A stretch of DNA of 64,000 bases from Microbacterium sp. No. 7 (GTDB lineage Bacteria; Actinomycetota; Actinomycetes; Actinomycetales; Microbacteriaceae), in assembly GCF_001314225.1 (NCBI RefSeq), contig NZ_CP012697.1, forward strand, positions 2,232,001-2,296,000. The letters are read 5' to 3'. The notes beneath the pieces were generated by a model. It was not told the DNA's origin. It ran no database searches and saw nothing but the letters and a program-made list of their open reading frames with translations. A program made the translations under genes and the position numbers. Below are positions 18,401 to 26,453 of this stretch, in pieces. Every line of letters begins with the position of its first letter. Position 1 is the stretch's first letter.

Positions 18401-18612
18401 GTGCATCGAACTTCGGGTGGATCGCGAACCGCCTGGCCCGCGACGTGACGCTCGCCTCGGCCGAGGACGACCTGCGCACGGCCGCGGGCGCCTACGGACT
18501 CGCCCACCTGGACGCGCCCGCCCCCAGCCCCGAGCTGTTCGACGATCTCGCGAAGGCGGCGCTGCAGTACGCCGCGGCAAGGCTCGACGACCTGCTGCAG
18601 GCTCACGACTGA
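18397..18612 (+). CDS. Small phage protein of unknown function
   Basis: 71 residues, helical and acidic, starting MSASNFGWIANRLARDVT and ending LDDLLQAHD. It overlaps the previous gene by 4 bp and shares its last base with the next start (TGATG). No motif recognised. Confidence 0.65.
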   Translation: MSASNFGWIANRLARDVTLASAEDDLRTAAGAYGLAHLDAPAPSPELFDDLAKAALQYAAARLDDLLQAHD

Positions 18613-19387
18613 TGCCACGCATCAGAGAGCTGTGCGTGCTGCGTGGCGGCATGAAGAGCCTTGACCTGAAGCCGCCCGAGGCGATCGTGCTCATGGCGCT
18701 CGCCTCGTACGACGGAAGCAAGGGCATCCGAGTATCCCAGCAGACCATCGCGGACGGCACTGGCATCTCGCGGGAACGTATCGGGAGCATCATTCATCGG
18801 CTCGCTAAGCGAAGCATCATCCGTATCGTCGAGCCTGGGCGTCAGCATAAAGCCGCTCTCATCGAGATCACCGTCAGATGCGACGCCACGTCACACCTGC
18901 ATCGCAACGTCGACGCCAAGCTGACGCCCGTCAGATGTGACGCTACGTCACACCTACAAGCGAATCCAGATGTGACGCAGCGGGGGCATCTGAAATCCGA
19001 TCCAGATGTGACGCAGCGTCACAAGAGTAATAAGAGACTCACGGAACCGGGTCTGCCGAGCTTGGCTCGCTCCGGGCCTGCCCGGCCCTCCGGCTCGCAG
19101 GCGCTACGCGCCGCTGAAGACGAAAGCAGAGATCAAGAAGGCGAATCGCGCTCCTCCGCGCCGTCAGGCGTGGAGGTTCCCCCGGATGGGGCGGAGGGGG
19201 CGACCCAGCCACGCCACCACCGCGACATGCGGACGTCCCAGCGCAACCACAGTACGCGCGCGCGCATTTGCCCGACCGCCTCTCCGACGACCTCGCCCGA
19301 GCCCGTCGCGAGGTCGGCGCCGGGTGGTCAACGCGAATCGCCGGAAGGCCAGGAGAGTGGGCCGCACCGAGTGAGGTCGCATCGTGA
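18612..19387 (+). CDS. Replication-type helix-turn-helix protein, apparent -1 frameshift
   Basis: The N-terminal half (frame of 18612) begins MPRIRELCVLRGGMKSLDLK and has a winged-HTH of the phage replication-initiator/DnaD type: GIRVSQQTIADGTGISRERI, then GSIIHRLAKR. About residues 87-137 are encoded by four iteron-like DNA repeats. The C-terminal half is best read in another frame, giving ARAHLPDRLSDDLARARREV, then GAGWSTRIAGRPGEWAAP, and a TGA at 19385-19387 that overlaps the next GTG start. Frames must therefore change between about 19120 and 19260, near CCCCC/GGGG/GGGGG runs. One -1 shift gives 258 residues. The unshifted frame runs to 19544 but degenerates into Arg-rich noise over the next gene. 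It may be a real inactivation, recoding or a sequence error. Confidence 0.65.
18873..19023. repeat. Four iteron-like dyads inside the replication gene (candidate origin)
   Basis: Copies at 18873-18898 and 18930-18955 match at 24 of 26 bases (GTCAGATG, then YGACGC, YACGTCACACCT). Copies at 18967-18982 and 19003-19023 share CAGATGTGACGCAGCG. Three copies contain a dyad, TGTGACG-N3-CGTCACA (the first has one change); the third is a half-site. CATCTG at 18987 also pairs with CAGATG at 19003. Iterons inside the initiator gene recall lambda O/ori. An origin role is inference. Confidence 0.75.
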
Positions 19388-19560
19388 TCCGCGAGGACTG
19401 GACACACGCCGCCGCCGCCGCATTCGTCGAGATCGACACCGCTCTCGCCGCATGGCTCGAACTCACGGGGCCCGACGGCATGCGTCACGTTGTCGCCGCA
19501 GGCAGCGCGTACCTCCGCGCGAAGCGTGCGCCCTGCGACTGTGACGAGGAGGGCGCGTGA
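19384..19560 (+). CDS. Small phage protein of unknown function
   Basis: 58 residues from GTG (MIREDWTHAAAAAFVEIDTA) ending APCDCDEEGA. It overlaps the stop of the upstream gene and the start of the next by 4 bp each (GTGA), the signature used throughout this element. Two nearby cysteines (CDC) are the only notable feature. Confidence 0.65.
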   Translation: MIREDWTHAAAAAFVEIDTALAAWLELTGPDGMRHVVAAGSAYLRAKRAPCDCDEEGA

Positions 19561-19925
19561 GCAGCTATAGCACCACGCACCATCGGCTGCACCGAACGCG
19601 GGGTCCGGCATCCGCACGCGCGTGCGTACACTGCGGTCGCCGGGCCCGCGACTGGGCGTGCATCGCTGAAGACTCAAGCCTCGCCACGGGCCAGAACTCC
19701 GAGGGTCGCCGCGTGACATTCAGCACGGACCTCGACGCCTACGTGCCCATGTGTCGGCCATGCCACCGCCGGTACGACGCCGAGCGCGCCGCCGAACGCC
19801 GAGCGACCGCCCATCTCGCGATCGCCCCCCTCGGCAAGCGGAGGCCCCCGAGGCGCACGTACGTCGTAGCCCTCGACCGCGAACCCCTCTTCGGCGGCGA
19901 CGACGCGAACGGCTGGACACTGTGA
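19557..19925 (+). CDS. Zinc-binding HNH-like phage protein
   Basis: 122 residues from GTG. A CVHCGRRARDWACIAED segment and a later YVPMCRPCHRRYDAE give two CxxC pairs around a compact core. This resembles the small endonuclease VII/HNH-like proteins placed before terminase genes in actinophages. Whether it cuts DNA is uncertain. The adjacent gene encodes a clearer HNH enzyme. Confidence 0.7.
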   Translation: MSSYSTTHHRLHRTRGPASARACVHCGRRARDWACIAEDSSLATGQNSEGRRVTFSTDLDAYVPMCRPCHRRYDAERAAERRATAHLAIAPLGKRRPPRRTYVVALDREPLFGGDDANGWTL

Positions 19926-20227
19926 CCGCCGCCCACCGCGACCCGGTGTACCAGCGCAACGCCCGGATCGTACGCAAGAACGTGAACGCCGCGCATGCAC
20001 GCGGGGAGGCGGTGGCCTGCATCGGGTGCGGGCGGGCGATACAGCCGGGACAACGGTTCGACGTTGGTCACCGCGTCGACGCCTCCCGTGGCGGCGCCCA
20101 CGAGCTAGGCAACCTCGGCCCGCAGCATCGGGGCGAGAACCGCCGTGCCGGGGGGCGGCTCGGGGCAATGAGGACGAACAACACGCGAGGAACGTCGCGC
20201 CGATCGAGAGGACTGCCGTCGTGGTGA
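19922..20227 (+). CDS. HNH endonuclease
   Basis: 101 residues from GTG 19922. The HNH core reads CIGCGRAIQPGQRFDVGHRV, then GGAHELGNLGPQHRGENRRA: GH, N and H in HNH order plus the zinc-binding CxxC. Such nucleases immediately precede the large terminase in HK97-type phages and assist genome packaging. It overlaps the neighbours on both sides by 4 bp. No small terminase gene lies between it and terL. Confidence 0.85.
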   Translation: MTAAHRDPVYQRNARIVRKNVNAAHARGEAVACIGCGRAIQPGQRFDVGHRVDASRGGAHELGNLGPQHRGENRRAGGRLGAMRTNNTRGTSRRSRGLPSW

Positions 20228-21789
20228 CCACCAACGACCCGCACGACCATCTTTTGAGCGAGGTCGCTACGCCCCCCGCTACGGCTCACACAGTCGCGTC
20301 TTTGTCTGACCGCGGCGGGTGGCTGGCCCTGCGTGCGCGCGCTCTGGCGCCGCGGTGCGTGTCCGAGCTGGTCACGACGGCTGAGGACCGCCACGAGTTC
20401 CTGCGTGGCGCGACGATGCTGCGGTTCTACGGTGACCGGGCGATGCAAAATCGGGAGCCGAAGGCTCAGCAGCTCGTGGTTGTGGACGCGCTGGCGGCGG
20501 GCGCGTCGCGCAACGCCGTCCTGCTCCCCCGCCGGTCGGCGAAGTCGACAACGCTCATCGCGACCGGGCTGGGCCGTGCCGAGGCGCGGGAGGACTACCG
20601 GGTCGGCGTGCTGACGATGACGACCGGCAAGGCGGGCCGGTCCCGGTTCCTCAAGGATGTCGTGCCCGCGCTGGAGCGCTCGGGCGTGGAGGGCTACCAC
20701 GTGGTGCGCGCGGCGGGTCAGGAGCGTGTGCTGTTCGAGGAGTCGGGCGGCTCGGTGGCGTGGCTGTCGACCATCGACGACCTGCGCGGCGAGGCGTTCG
20801 ACCTGATCGTCCTCGACGAGGCCGGGGAGGCGGACCGGCAGAAGGTGGAAGACACCCTCGCGGCGGCGCTGCCGACGCTGGACACCCGGCCGGGGGCGCA
20901 GATCGTCGCGGCGGGCACGGCGGGCAAGTACCGCGGCGGGAACCTGCTGTGGGACTGGCTGGAGCTGGGCCGCAAGGGCCGTGCGGGCATCGTGGAGTAC
21001 GCCCTGCCCGACGACGTGCAGGACGAGGACGTGCACACGTGGGAGGCGATCGAGGCGTCGATTCTCGCCGCGCATCCTGGCATCGGGACGCTGACGACGG
21101 CCGAGCAGGTGCGCGGGAACTACGAGACCCTGCCGCGCGAGGTGTTCCTGCGCGAGTACGGCGGCCTGTTCGGCGACGAGGGCGGCGCGACGGCGCTGTT
21201 CGATCCGCTGAAGTGGGCACGCGGTGGCACCGACGACGACCCGTCCGTCGTGACCCCGCCCGAGCGATGGTCGCTCGCGTTCGCCCCGCACCCCGACCAG
21301 CTCGCCGTGTCGATCGTGGCGGCGTGGCGTGACGAGGACGGCCGCGCGGTCGCGTTGCTCCTGGACCGCATTCAGGGGATCGACGGGGCGGCGCCAGCGC
21401 TCGCGCGGTTGTGGCGGAAGTACCGGGTGCCGGTGGTCTACGACGGCGGGAACCAGGTCGCGCAGCTCATCCGCGAGAAGGTCGATGGAAACCGCAGCGT
21501 GCGGGTGAAGTTCGAGCCGTATCGGTTCCCCGACGTCAAGCGGGCCGCGAGTCTGATCGTCGATGAGGTCGACCGGGAGAACGTGCGGCACTGGTCCCGG
21601 CAGGTCGAGCTGAACGAGGCGATCCACAAGGCGGTCCGCCGCAAGGCCGGGGACCGCGGGTGGCTCCTGGGGCGGCACCCGAAGCAGCCCGACGACGACA
21701 TCACCCCCGCCGAGGCGTGGGCGATGGCGCTGCTGCACTACGACACCACGAAGCCGAAGCGTCGCGCGCGCGGAAGGGTCGCATCATGA
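20224..21789 (+). CDS. terL: Phage terminase large subunit
   Basis: 521 residues from GTG 20224 (GTGA overlap with the HNH gene; GTG 20221 also possible). ATPase domain with a Walker-A-like LLPRRSAKSTT (about 100-110) and Walker B DLIVLDEAGEA (about 193-203), then a C-terminal RNase-H-like nuclease domain with VVYDGG and a terminal DDITPAEAWAMALLHYD. It pumps phage DNA into the prohead through the portal. The length is normal, so packaging capacity looks intact. Confidence 0.93.
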   Translation: MTTNDPHDHLLSEVATPPATAHTVASLSDRGGWLALRARALAPRCVSELVTTAEDRHEFLRGATMLRFYGDRAMQNREPKAQQLVVVDALAAGASRNAVLLPRRSAKSTTLIATGLGRAEAREDYRVGVLTMTTGKAGRSRFLKDVVPALERSGVEGYHVVRAAGQERVLFEESGGSVAWLSTIDDLRGEAFDLIVLDEAGEADRQKVEDTLAAALPTLDTRPGAQIVAAGTAGKYRGGNLLWDWLELGRKGRAGIVEYALPDDVQDEDVHTWEAIEASILAAHPGIGTLTTAEQVRGNYETLPREVFLREYGGLFGDEGGATALFDPLKWARGGTDDDPSVVTPPERWSLAFAPHPDQLAVSIVAAWRDEDGRAVALLLDRIQGIDGAAPALARLWRKYRVPVVYDGGNQVAQLIREKVDGNRSVRVKFEPYRFPDVKRAASLIVDEVDRENVRHWSRQVELNEAIHKAVRRKAGDRGWLLGRHPKQPDDDITPAEAWAMALLHYDTTKPKRRARGRVAS

Positions 21790-22007
21790 CGCTCCGAGTC
21801 GACTACTCCGCCGAGACGGGCGCGGTCGTTGTCTGCACCGAATGCCCGGAGTGGTTCGCGTTCCGCTTCACGCGGCGGGACGGGTGGGCCGCCGCGCGCG
21901 ATCACGAGCAGCGCGTCCATCCCGGCGCCCGCCAGGCGTCGAACGCCCTGGCCCACCACGACGGGGCGCGCCGGGTTTCGGAATCTGTGAACCCCGTCGC
22001 AAGCTAG
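21786..22007 (+). CDS. Small phage zinc-finger-like protein
   Basis: 73 residues, ATG overlapping the terL stop (ATGA). CTECPEWFAFRFTRR followed by DHEQRVHP gives a C2H2-like spacing. Small finger proteins of this kind often sit next to terL in actinophages; the role is unknown. The last codons contain the first copy of a 15-bp direct repeat (21977-21991). Confidence 0.7.
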   Translation: MTLRVDYSAETGAVVVCTECPEWFAFRFTRRDGWAAARDHEQRVHPGARQASNALAHHDGARRVSESVNPVAS

Positions 22008-22092
22008 GCCCCGAAGCCCGCCCCGCCCCTCGGCGCGCGGCGGCCCGCATACTCTGTTCACCGGGAGCGGGGCGGGCTTCGGAATCTGTGAA
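21977..22092. repeat. Inverted repeat with flanking 15-bp direct repeats before the portal gene
   Basis: TTCGGAATCTGTGAA occurs at 21977-21991 and 22078-22092. Between them CCGAAGCCCGCCCCGC (22011-22026) and GCGGGGCGGGCTTCGG (22067-22082) are perfect 16-bp complements around a 40-nt loop. It lies in the only sizeable gap of the gene chain, between early and structural genes. It could be a terminator/antitermination site or a packaging or regulatory site; no function is shown. Confidence 0.7.
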
Positions 22093-22112
22093 ACCGGGCC
22101 GATCCTGGCCCC

Positions 22113-23186
22113 GTGGCACTCCTCGACAGGCTCATGCGCTCGGTGCGCGTGACCGAACGCACCCTCGGCGGTCCGGCGTTGACCGCGCCGTTGGTGTCGC
22201 CGCTCGCGGGCTCGACATCGCAGATCAGCCGCGTCGTGTTCAGCGAGTTCTTCGCCGGGGAGATCGCCGAGGTCACCCGTGAGGGTGCGCTCATGATCCC
22301 GCCGCTCAAGCGTGGCCGGGACATCCTCGTCGGCACGGTCGCGGGCATGCCTCTGCGTGAGTTCGAGGGCGGGGCCGAGGTCACGCCGGACTGGTTGCAT
22401 AACTCGGCGTCAGGGATCAGCCCGTGGCACCGGATGGCCGCGACGATCGACGACCTGATCTTCTACGACTGGTCGGCGTGGACGGTCAAGCGCGACAGCG
22501 GCGGGACGATCGTCGACGCTGTGCGCATCCCGTACGAGCGGTGGGCGATCGATGACTACACCGGCGTGGTCACCGTTGACGGGAACGTGGTGTCGGCGGA
22601 GGAGATCGTCGTGTTCCCTGGCAACGGGTCCGGTGGCATCCTCGCGACCGGGGCGACGACGATCAAGGGGTACCGGGCGTTGGAGCGGTCCTGGACCGGG
22701 CGGGCGCAGAACCCGATCCCGCTCGTCGAGCTGCACCAGACCAGCGACGACCCCCTGACCGATGGGGACGATGACGCCGAGGACGACGAGATCGGCCGCT
22801 TGATCGACGAGTGGGCCGCCGCCCGCCTCTCGCCCAACGGTGCCGTCGGGTACACGCCGCACAACATCGAGGTCCGAACGCACGGCACCACGACCGCGGA
22901 CCTGTTCGTGGAGGGCCGCAACGCGGCGGTGCTGGACATCGCCCGCCTGCTGAACATGCCCGCCGCGCTCCTGGACGGCTCGATGTCGACCGCGTCGCTG
23001 ACGTACTCGACGACGCAGGGCAAGCAGAACGAGTTCGCGACCTACACCATCCCCGCGTGGACCGACCCGATCGAGGCGCGCCTGTCGCTGGACGACGTGA
23101 GCGGGAAGGGCCGCGTGATCCGTTTCGACCGCTCCGCGCTGGTCAGCGTCGAGCAGGAACCCGTCACCGAACCGAGGAACGACTGA
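22113..23186 (+). CDS. Phage portal protein
   Basis: 357 residues from GTG. Forms the dodecameric DNA entry ring at one capsid vertex. Portal-family features: an N-terminal region leading to VTREGALMIPPLKRGRDILV, a central beta-rich wing (YDWSAWTVKRD, VDAVRIPYERW), EEIVVFPGNGSGG and a helical end with DIARLLNMPAALLDG. It is shorter than the usual 400-480 residues, in line with the small element. It stands 105 bp from the preceding gene and 2 bp from the protease-capsid gene. Confidence 0.88.
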   Translation: MALLDRLMRSVRVTERTLGGPALTAPLVSPLAGSTSQISRVVFSEFFAGEIAEVTREGALMIPPLKRGRDILVGTVAGMPLREFEGGAEVTPDWLHNSASGISPWHRMAATIDDLIFYDWSAWTVKRDSGGTIVDAVRIPYERWAIDDYTGVVTVDGNVVSAEEIVVFPGNGSGGILATGATTIKGYRALERSWTGRAQNPIPLVELHQTSDDPLTDGDDDAEDDEIGRLIDEWAAARLSPNGAVGYTPHNIEVRTHGTTTADLFVEGRNAAVLDIARLLNMPAALLDGSMSTASLTYSTTQGKQNEFATYTIPAWTDPIEARLSLDDVSGKGRVIRFDRSALVSVEQEPVTEPRND

Positions 23187-23188
23187 CC

Positions 23189-24802
23189 ATGACCGATGCC
23201 TTCTTCGCCGTGGACGTGGCCGCCCGCCGCATCCGTGGCCTCCTGCTCCCTTTCGGCGAGCTGTCCAGCCCCTCCGTGTCCGGCACCGAGCCGGTCATGT
23301 TCTCCGCGGGCGTGGTCACCCTCCCCGCCGACCCGTCGGTCGTGTCGCTCAGCGACGGCCACCCCGGCCCCGACAACCTCATCCCCGACGTGCGCGGGCG
23401 TGCCGTGGCGATCGAGGAGACCGAGGCGGGCATCGTGGCCGAGTTCGAGATCGCCCGCACCCCCGAGGGCGACGCGCTCCTGGAGCGGGCGCAGCAGAGC
23501 CCAAGGCCGCGCCTGAGCGCCGAACTGCGCAGCCTCGTCCGTCGGGGCGCGGACGCCGTCTCCGCTGCCCTGAGGGGCGCAGCGGTCGTCCCGCAGGGCG
23601 CGTTCGCCTCCGCGGCGCTGTTCGCCGCCCTCGACCCGATCGAGGACGCCACCCCCGCCCAGATCGCGGACCTGAAGACCATCGTGGCCGATGCCGTCGC
23701 CGAGGCGATGAACGCCCTGCCCGATGCCACCCCTGCCGAAGCGGCGACCGCCGTCGAGGAAACCGCCGAGGACATCGCGTCCGAGGCCGAACCGAAGGAA
23801 GTGAACATGAGCGCAGCACCCGCTGTCGTGCCGGTCGGCCTGAACGCCCCGGCGAACCCGAAGAAGGACGAGACCACCGCGCACGGCCTGTTCGCCGCGG
23901 TCGCGGCCGTCAAGAGCGGCAACGTCGATGCCGTGAAGGCGTACGCGGGCGGCGACGCCCTGTTCGCGATCTCGAACATCCAGCACTCCGGCCCCACGAC
24001 GGTCACCATCGGCGCGGACGTGCAGGTGCCCAACTACGTCGGCGAGCTGTGGAAGCGCCGCCGCTACCAGCGCCGATTCGTGCCGCTCCTGTCGCACGCC
24101 ACCCTCACCAGCCACAAGGTCATCGGATGGCGGTGGACCGACGGCAAGGAGCCCGAGGTCGGCGACTACGCGGGCAACGTCGCCGAGATCCCCTCGGGCG
24201 CGGTCGACACCGAGCAGGTCTCCACCGATGCGCAGCGCATCGCCGGCGGCCACAAGATCGACCGCCGCTACCTCGACTTCAACGACCAGGGCGTCATCGC
24301 GTCCTACTTCGACCACATGACCGAGGACACCTCCCGCAAGACCGACGCGAAGGCCCTCGCCGCGATCATCGCCAACGCGACCACGACCGCGCCCGGCACC
24401 GTCCCGACCGGGATCGCGAAGGGACTCGCGGCGATCGTCGACGGCGCGCTCGGCGTGATCGCGACCGAGAACGCCCCGGCGTTCGCCGTCGTGTCCCCCG
24501 AGCTGTGGCGCGACATCATCCTCTCGCCCAAGGACGACGTGCTCGCCTACCTCAACGCGGGCTTCGGCCTGGAGGAGGGCTCCGCGGCCGGATTCAAGAT
24601 CCTGCCCGGCACGGTCGGCACCGGCAAGGTCATGGTCGGCGCGAAGGAAGCCCTCACCTTCTACGAGCTCGGCGGCGAGGCCCCGATCCGCGTCGAGGGC
24701 ATCGACCCCCACCACGGGGCGTTCGACCCGGCCGTGTTCGCCTACTGGGCGGTCATGGTCAACAACGCCGCCGCGATCCGCTCCGTCACCGTCGCGGCCT
24801 GA
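23189..24802 (+). CDS. Fused prohead protease and major capsid protein
   Basis: 537 residues. Residues 1-130 resemble an HK97-type prohead protease, with a candidate His in SLSDGHPG and Ser in RPRLSAELRS. Residues 130-205 are an Ala/Glu-rich, scaffold-like delta region. From Met207 the HK97-fold capsid follows (QVPNYVGELWKRRRYQRRF, then GWRWTDGKEPEVGDYAGN, ending AFDPAVFAYWAVMVNNAAAI). ATG 23807 (Met207) has GAAGGAAG upstream, so free capsid protein (331 residues) could also be made from an internal start. Confidence 0.9.
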   Translation: MTDAFFAVDVAARRIRGLLLPFGELSSPSVSGTEPVMFSAGVVTLPADPSVVSLSDGHPGPDNLIPDVRGRAVAIEETEAGIVAEFEIARTPEGDALLERAQQSPRPRLSAELRSLVRRGADAVSAALRGAAVVPQGAFASAALFAALDPIEDATPAQIADLKTIVADAVAEAMNALPDATPAEAATAVEETAEDIASEAEPKEVNMSAAPAVVPVGLNAPANPKKDETTAHGLFAAVAAVKSGNVDAVKAYAGGDALFAISNIQHSGPTTVTIGADVQVPNYVGELWKRRRYQRRFVPLLSHATLTSHKVIGWRWTDGKEPEVGDYAGNVAEIPSGAVDTEQVSTDAQRIAGGHKIDRRYLDFNDQGVIASYFDHMTEDTSRKTDAKALAAIIANATTTAPGTVPTGIAKGLAAIVDGALGVIATENAPAFAVVSPELWRDIILSPKDDVLAYLNAGFGLEEGSAAGFKILPGTVGTGKVMVGAKEALTFYELGGEAPIRVEGIDPHHGAFDPAVFAYWAVMVNNAAAIRSVTVAA

Positions 24803-24821
24803 CCCGGGAGGGGGCGTAGGC

Positions 24822-25145
24822 ATGCCCGAGTGGTACACCGCCGAGACCGTCCCGGCCGACCTGTGGCCGGACCTGGACGGCATCGATCCTGACGTCGTCC
24901 AGACGCTCCTTGACGTCGCTCAGGGCCAGGTGCTCGCCTACGCCCCCGCCCTGCCCGACGGCGACCCGCCCGCGAACTATGTGCTCGCGCAGGTGCGGCA
25001 GGCCGTGAACCTGTGGCGGGCGTCCGTGGTCGACGCGGGCGGCGGGATCGGCGACGGCGAGTCGTTCCAAATCACCCCACACCCCCTCGACTGGCACGTC
25101 AAGCAGCTCATCCGACCGAAGAAGGGACGACCCCGTGTCCGTTAG
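24822..25145 (+). CDS. Head-tail connector (gp6-like) protein
   Basis: 107 residues with GGGAGGGGG before the ATG. Predominantly helical with a conserved-looking YVLAQVRQAVNLWRAS segment and a basic tail; size and position directly after the capsid gene fit a head-completion adaptor. Assignment rests mainly on synteny. Confidence 0.75.
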   Translation: MPEWYTAETVPADLWPDLDGIDPDVVQTLLDVAQGQVLAYAPALPDGDPPANYVLAQVRQAVNLWRASVVDAGGGIGDGESFQITPHPLDWHVKQLIRPKKGRPRVR

Positions 25146-25533
25146 AACGTGGCTCCGCGACGAGCTGACCGTGCCCGCCGGGTGGGCGTGGATCGATGAG
25201 CAGCGCCTCCCGGACGTGATCACCAAGACCACCGTGGCGACCAAGCACACCCGCATCGAACCCCTCGAAGAAGGCTCGATCGGGCAGCTCCGTCACGAGG
25301 TCGTGCTGTCCGTGTTCGCCCCGCACACCCGCGTCGGCGACGCCGAAGACGCCCTCGACGACGCGGTGACCACCCTCGTGCAGGAGATCGACGCGAGCGA
25401 GCAGATCCGCTTCGTGTCGGCCGAGAAGGTCGTCACCGAGAACGGACAGTACTTCGGGTGGGATCTCACCCTGTCCGTCATCACCAACCCCGAGCCGGAC
25501 CCGGAGCCGGACCCCGAGCCTGAGGAGGCTTGA
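25135..25533 (+). CDS. Tail terminator-like protein
   Basis: 132 residues from GTG 25135, overlapping the previous gene by 11 bp. It contains VLSVFAPHTRVGDAEDALDD and QEIDASEQIRFVSAEKV, the mixed fold typical of tail terminators, and ends in an acidic PEPDPEPDPEPEE repeat. It lies between connector and tail tube, the usual position. Assigned from context and general character. Confidence 0.65.
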   Translation: MSVRTWLRDELTVPAGWAWIDEQRLPDVITKTTVATKHTRIEPLEEGSIGQLRHEVVLSVFAPHTRVGDAEDALDDAVTTLVQEIDASEQIRFVSAEKVVTENGQYFGWDLTLSVITNPEPDPEPDPEPEEA

Positions 25534-25535
25534 CC

Positions 25536-25949
25536 ATGCCCACGATCACCAACGTCGCCTACATCCAGAAGGCCGGGACGATCACCATCGCCTCCGACGA
25601 CTACACCTCCGGCGTGTCCTCGTTCGCGCTCGTGCCCACCACCCCGACCGCCAAGCACGTGGACATCGGCGGGGGCGTGCAGCAGTTCGCGGGCACCCCG
25701 GAGTGGGTCGCGCAGATCACCTTCGCGCAGGACTGGACGACCGCCGCGTCGCTGTCGAAGAAGTCGATCGAGTGGGCCGGGCAGACCAAGACCCTCGTCT
25801 ACACGCCGCAGACCGGTGCCGCACCGGTCACGGTGACCGTGACGTTCCAGCCGTCGCAGATCGGCGGCGGGGCCGGGTCGGTGCCCACCGCGACGCTGAA
25901 CCTCGGCGTGACCGGGCAGCCGATCTTCGGCACGCCCGAGGAGCCGTAG
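25536..25949 (+). CDS. Major tail tube protein
   Basis: 137 residues from ATG 25536 with GAGGAGG seven bases upstream. Beta-rich, with SFALVPTTPTAKHVDIGGG, GTPEWVAQITFAQDW and repeated VTVTVTF strands, as in siphovirus tube subunits. Small for the family. Its presence argues against a pure capsid-only satellite. Confidence 0.78.
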   Translation: MPTITNVAYIQKAGTITIASDDYTSGVSSFALVPTTPTAKHVDIGGGVQQFAGTPEWVAQITFAQDWTTAASLSKKSIEWAGQTKTLVYTPQTGAAPVTVTVTFQPSQIGGGAGSVPTATLNLGVTGQPIFGTPEEP

Positions 25950-25951
25950 CC

Positions 25952-26452
25952 ATGTCGGGGCGGATCAGCCTCCTCGTCTCCCGAGACATGCGGGTGCTCG
26001 TGGAGGCGGTCCGCTCCCTGGACCCCGAGGTCCGCAAGCAGCTCCGCGCCCATACCAAGCAGGTCGCGCAGCCGTTGTGGAAGGACGAGCTGGCCCAGCA
26101 CACCGGCACCCGCCTGCAGAACCGTGTCCTGACCGACACCGCCCGCGTCTCGGTCACCGATATGCAGATCACCCTGAAGACCGCCCAGGTCGGCAAGGTG
26201 TCCTCCGGCGCGAAGGCCTCCCAGCTCGCCGGACCCGCCGAGTTCGGCATGTCACCGTCGAAGACCGTCACGCAGCGCTCCCGGCGGGGCAGGCAGTACA
26301 CGCGCCGGATGGGCAACGTGTTCGGCCCGCCGCGCCGCAAGGGGTACGTGTTCTTCCCGACCGTGCGCGCCGCGATCCCCCGCGTCGCGTCGCTGTGGTG
26401 GCAGACCGCGTACCGCACCATCGCCGAGACCATCGAGAAGGCAGGGAACTGA
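25952..26452 (+). CDS. HK97 gp10-like tail/neck component
   Basis: 166 residues. An N-terminal MSGRISLLVSRDMRVLVEAV helix, then a basic middle (QRSRRGRQYTRRMGN) and GPPRRKGYVFFPTVRAAIPR, ending in a helix. This matches the HK97 gp10-like family, normally encoded before the tube gene; here it occupies the place where the tail-assembly chaperone pair is expected. No slippery frameshift arrangement is evident. Confidence 0.7.
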   Translation: MSGRISLLVSRDMRVLVEAVRSLDPEVRKQLRAHTKQVAQPLWKDELAQHTGTRLQNRVLTDTARVSVTDMQITLKTAQVGKVSSGAKASQLAGPAEFGMSPSKTVTQRSRRGRQYTRRMGNVFGPPRRKGYVFFPTVRAAIPRVASLWWQTAYRTIAETIEKAGN

Positions 26453-26453
26453 C

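Noticed and set aside
18612..19544. Full 310-residue reading of the HTH gene
   Set aside because: Its last 100 residues are Arg-rich noise that overlaps a well-formed small gene (19384-19560), while another frame ends with the usual 4-bp overlap.
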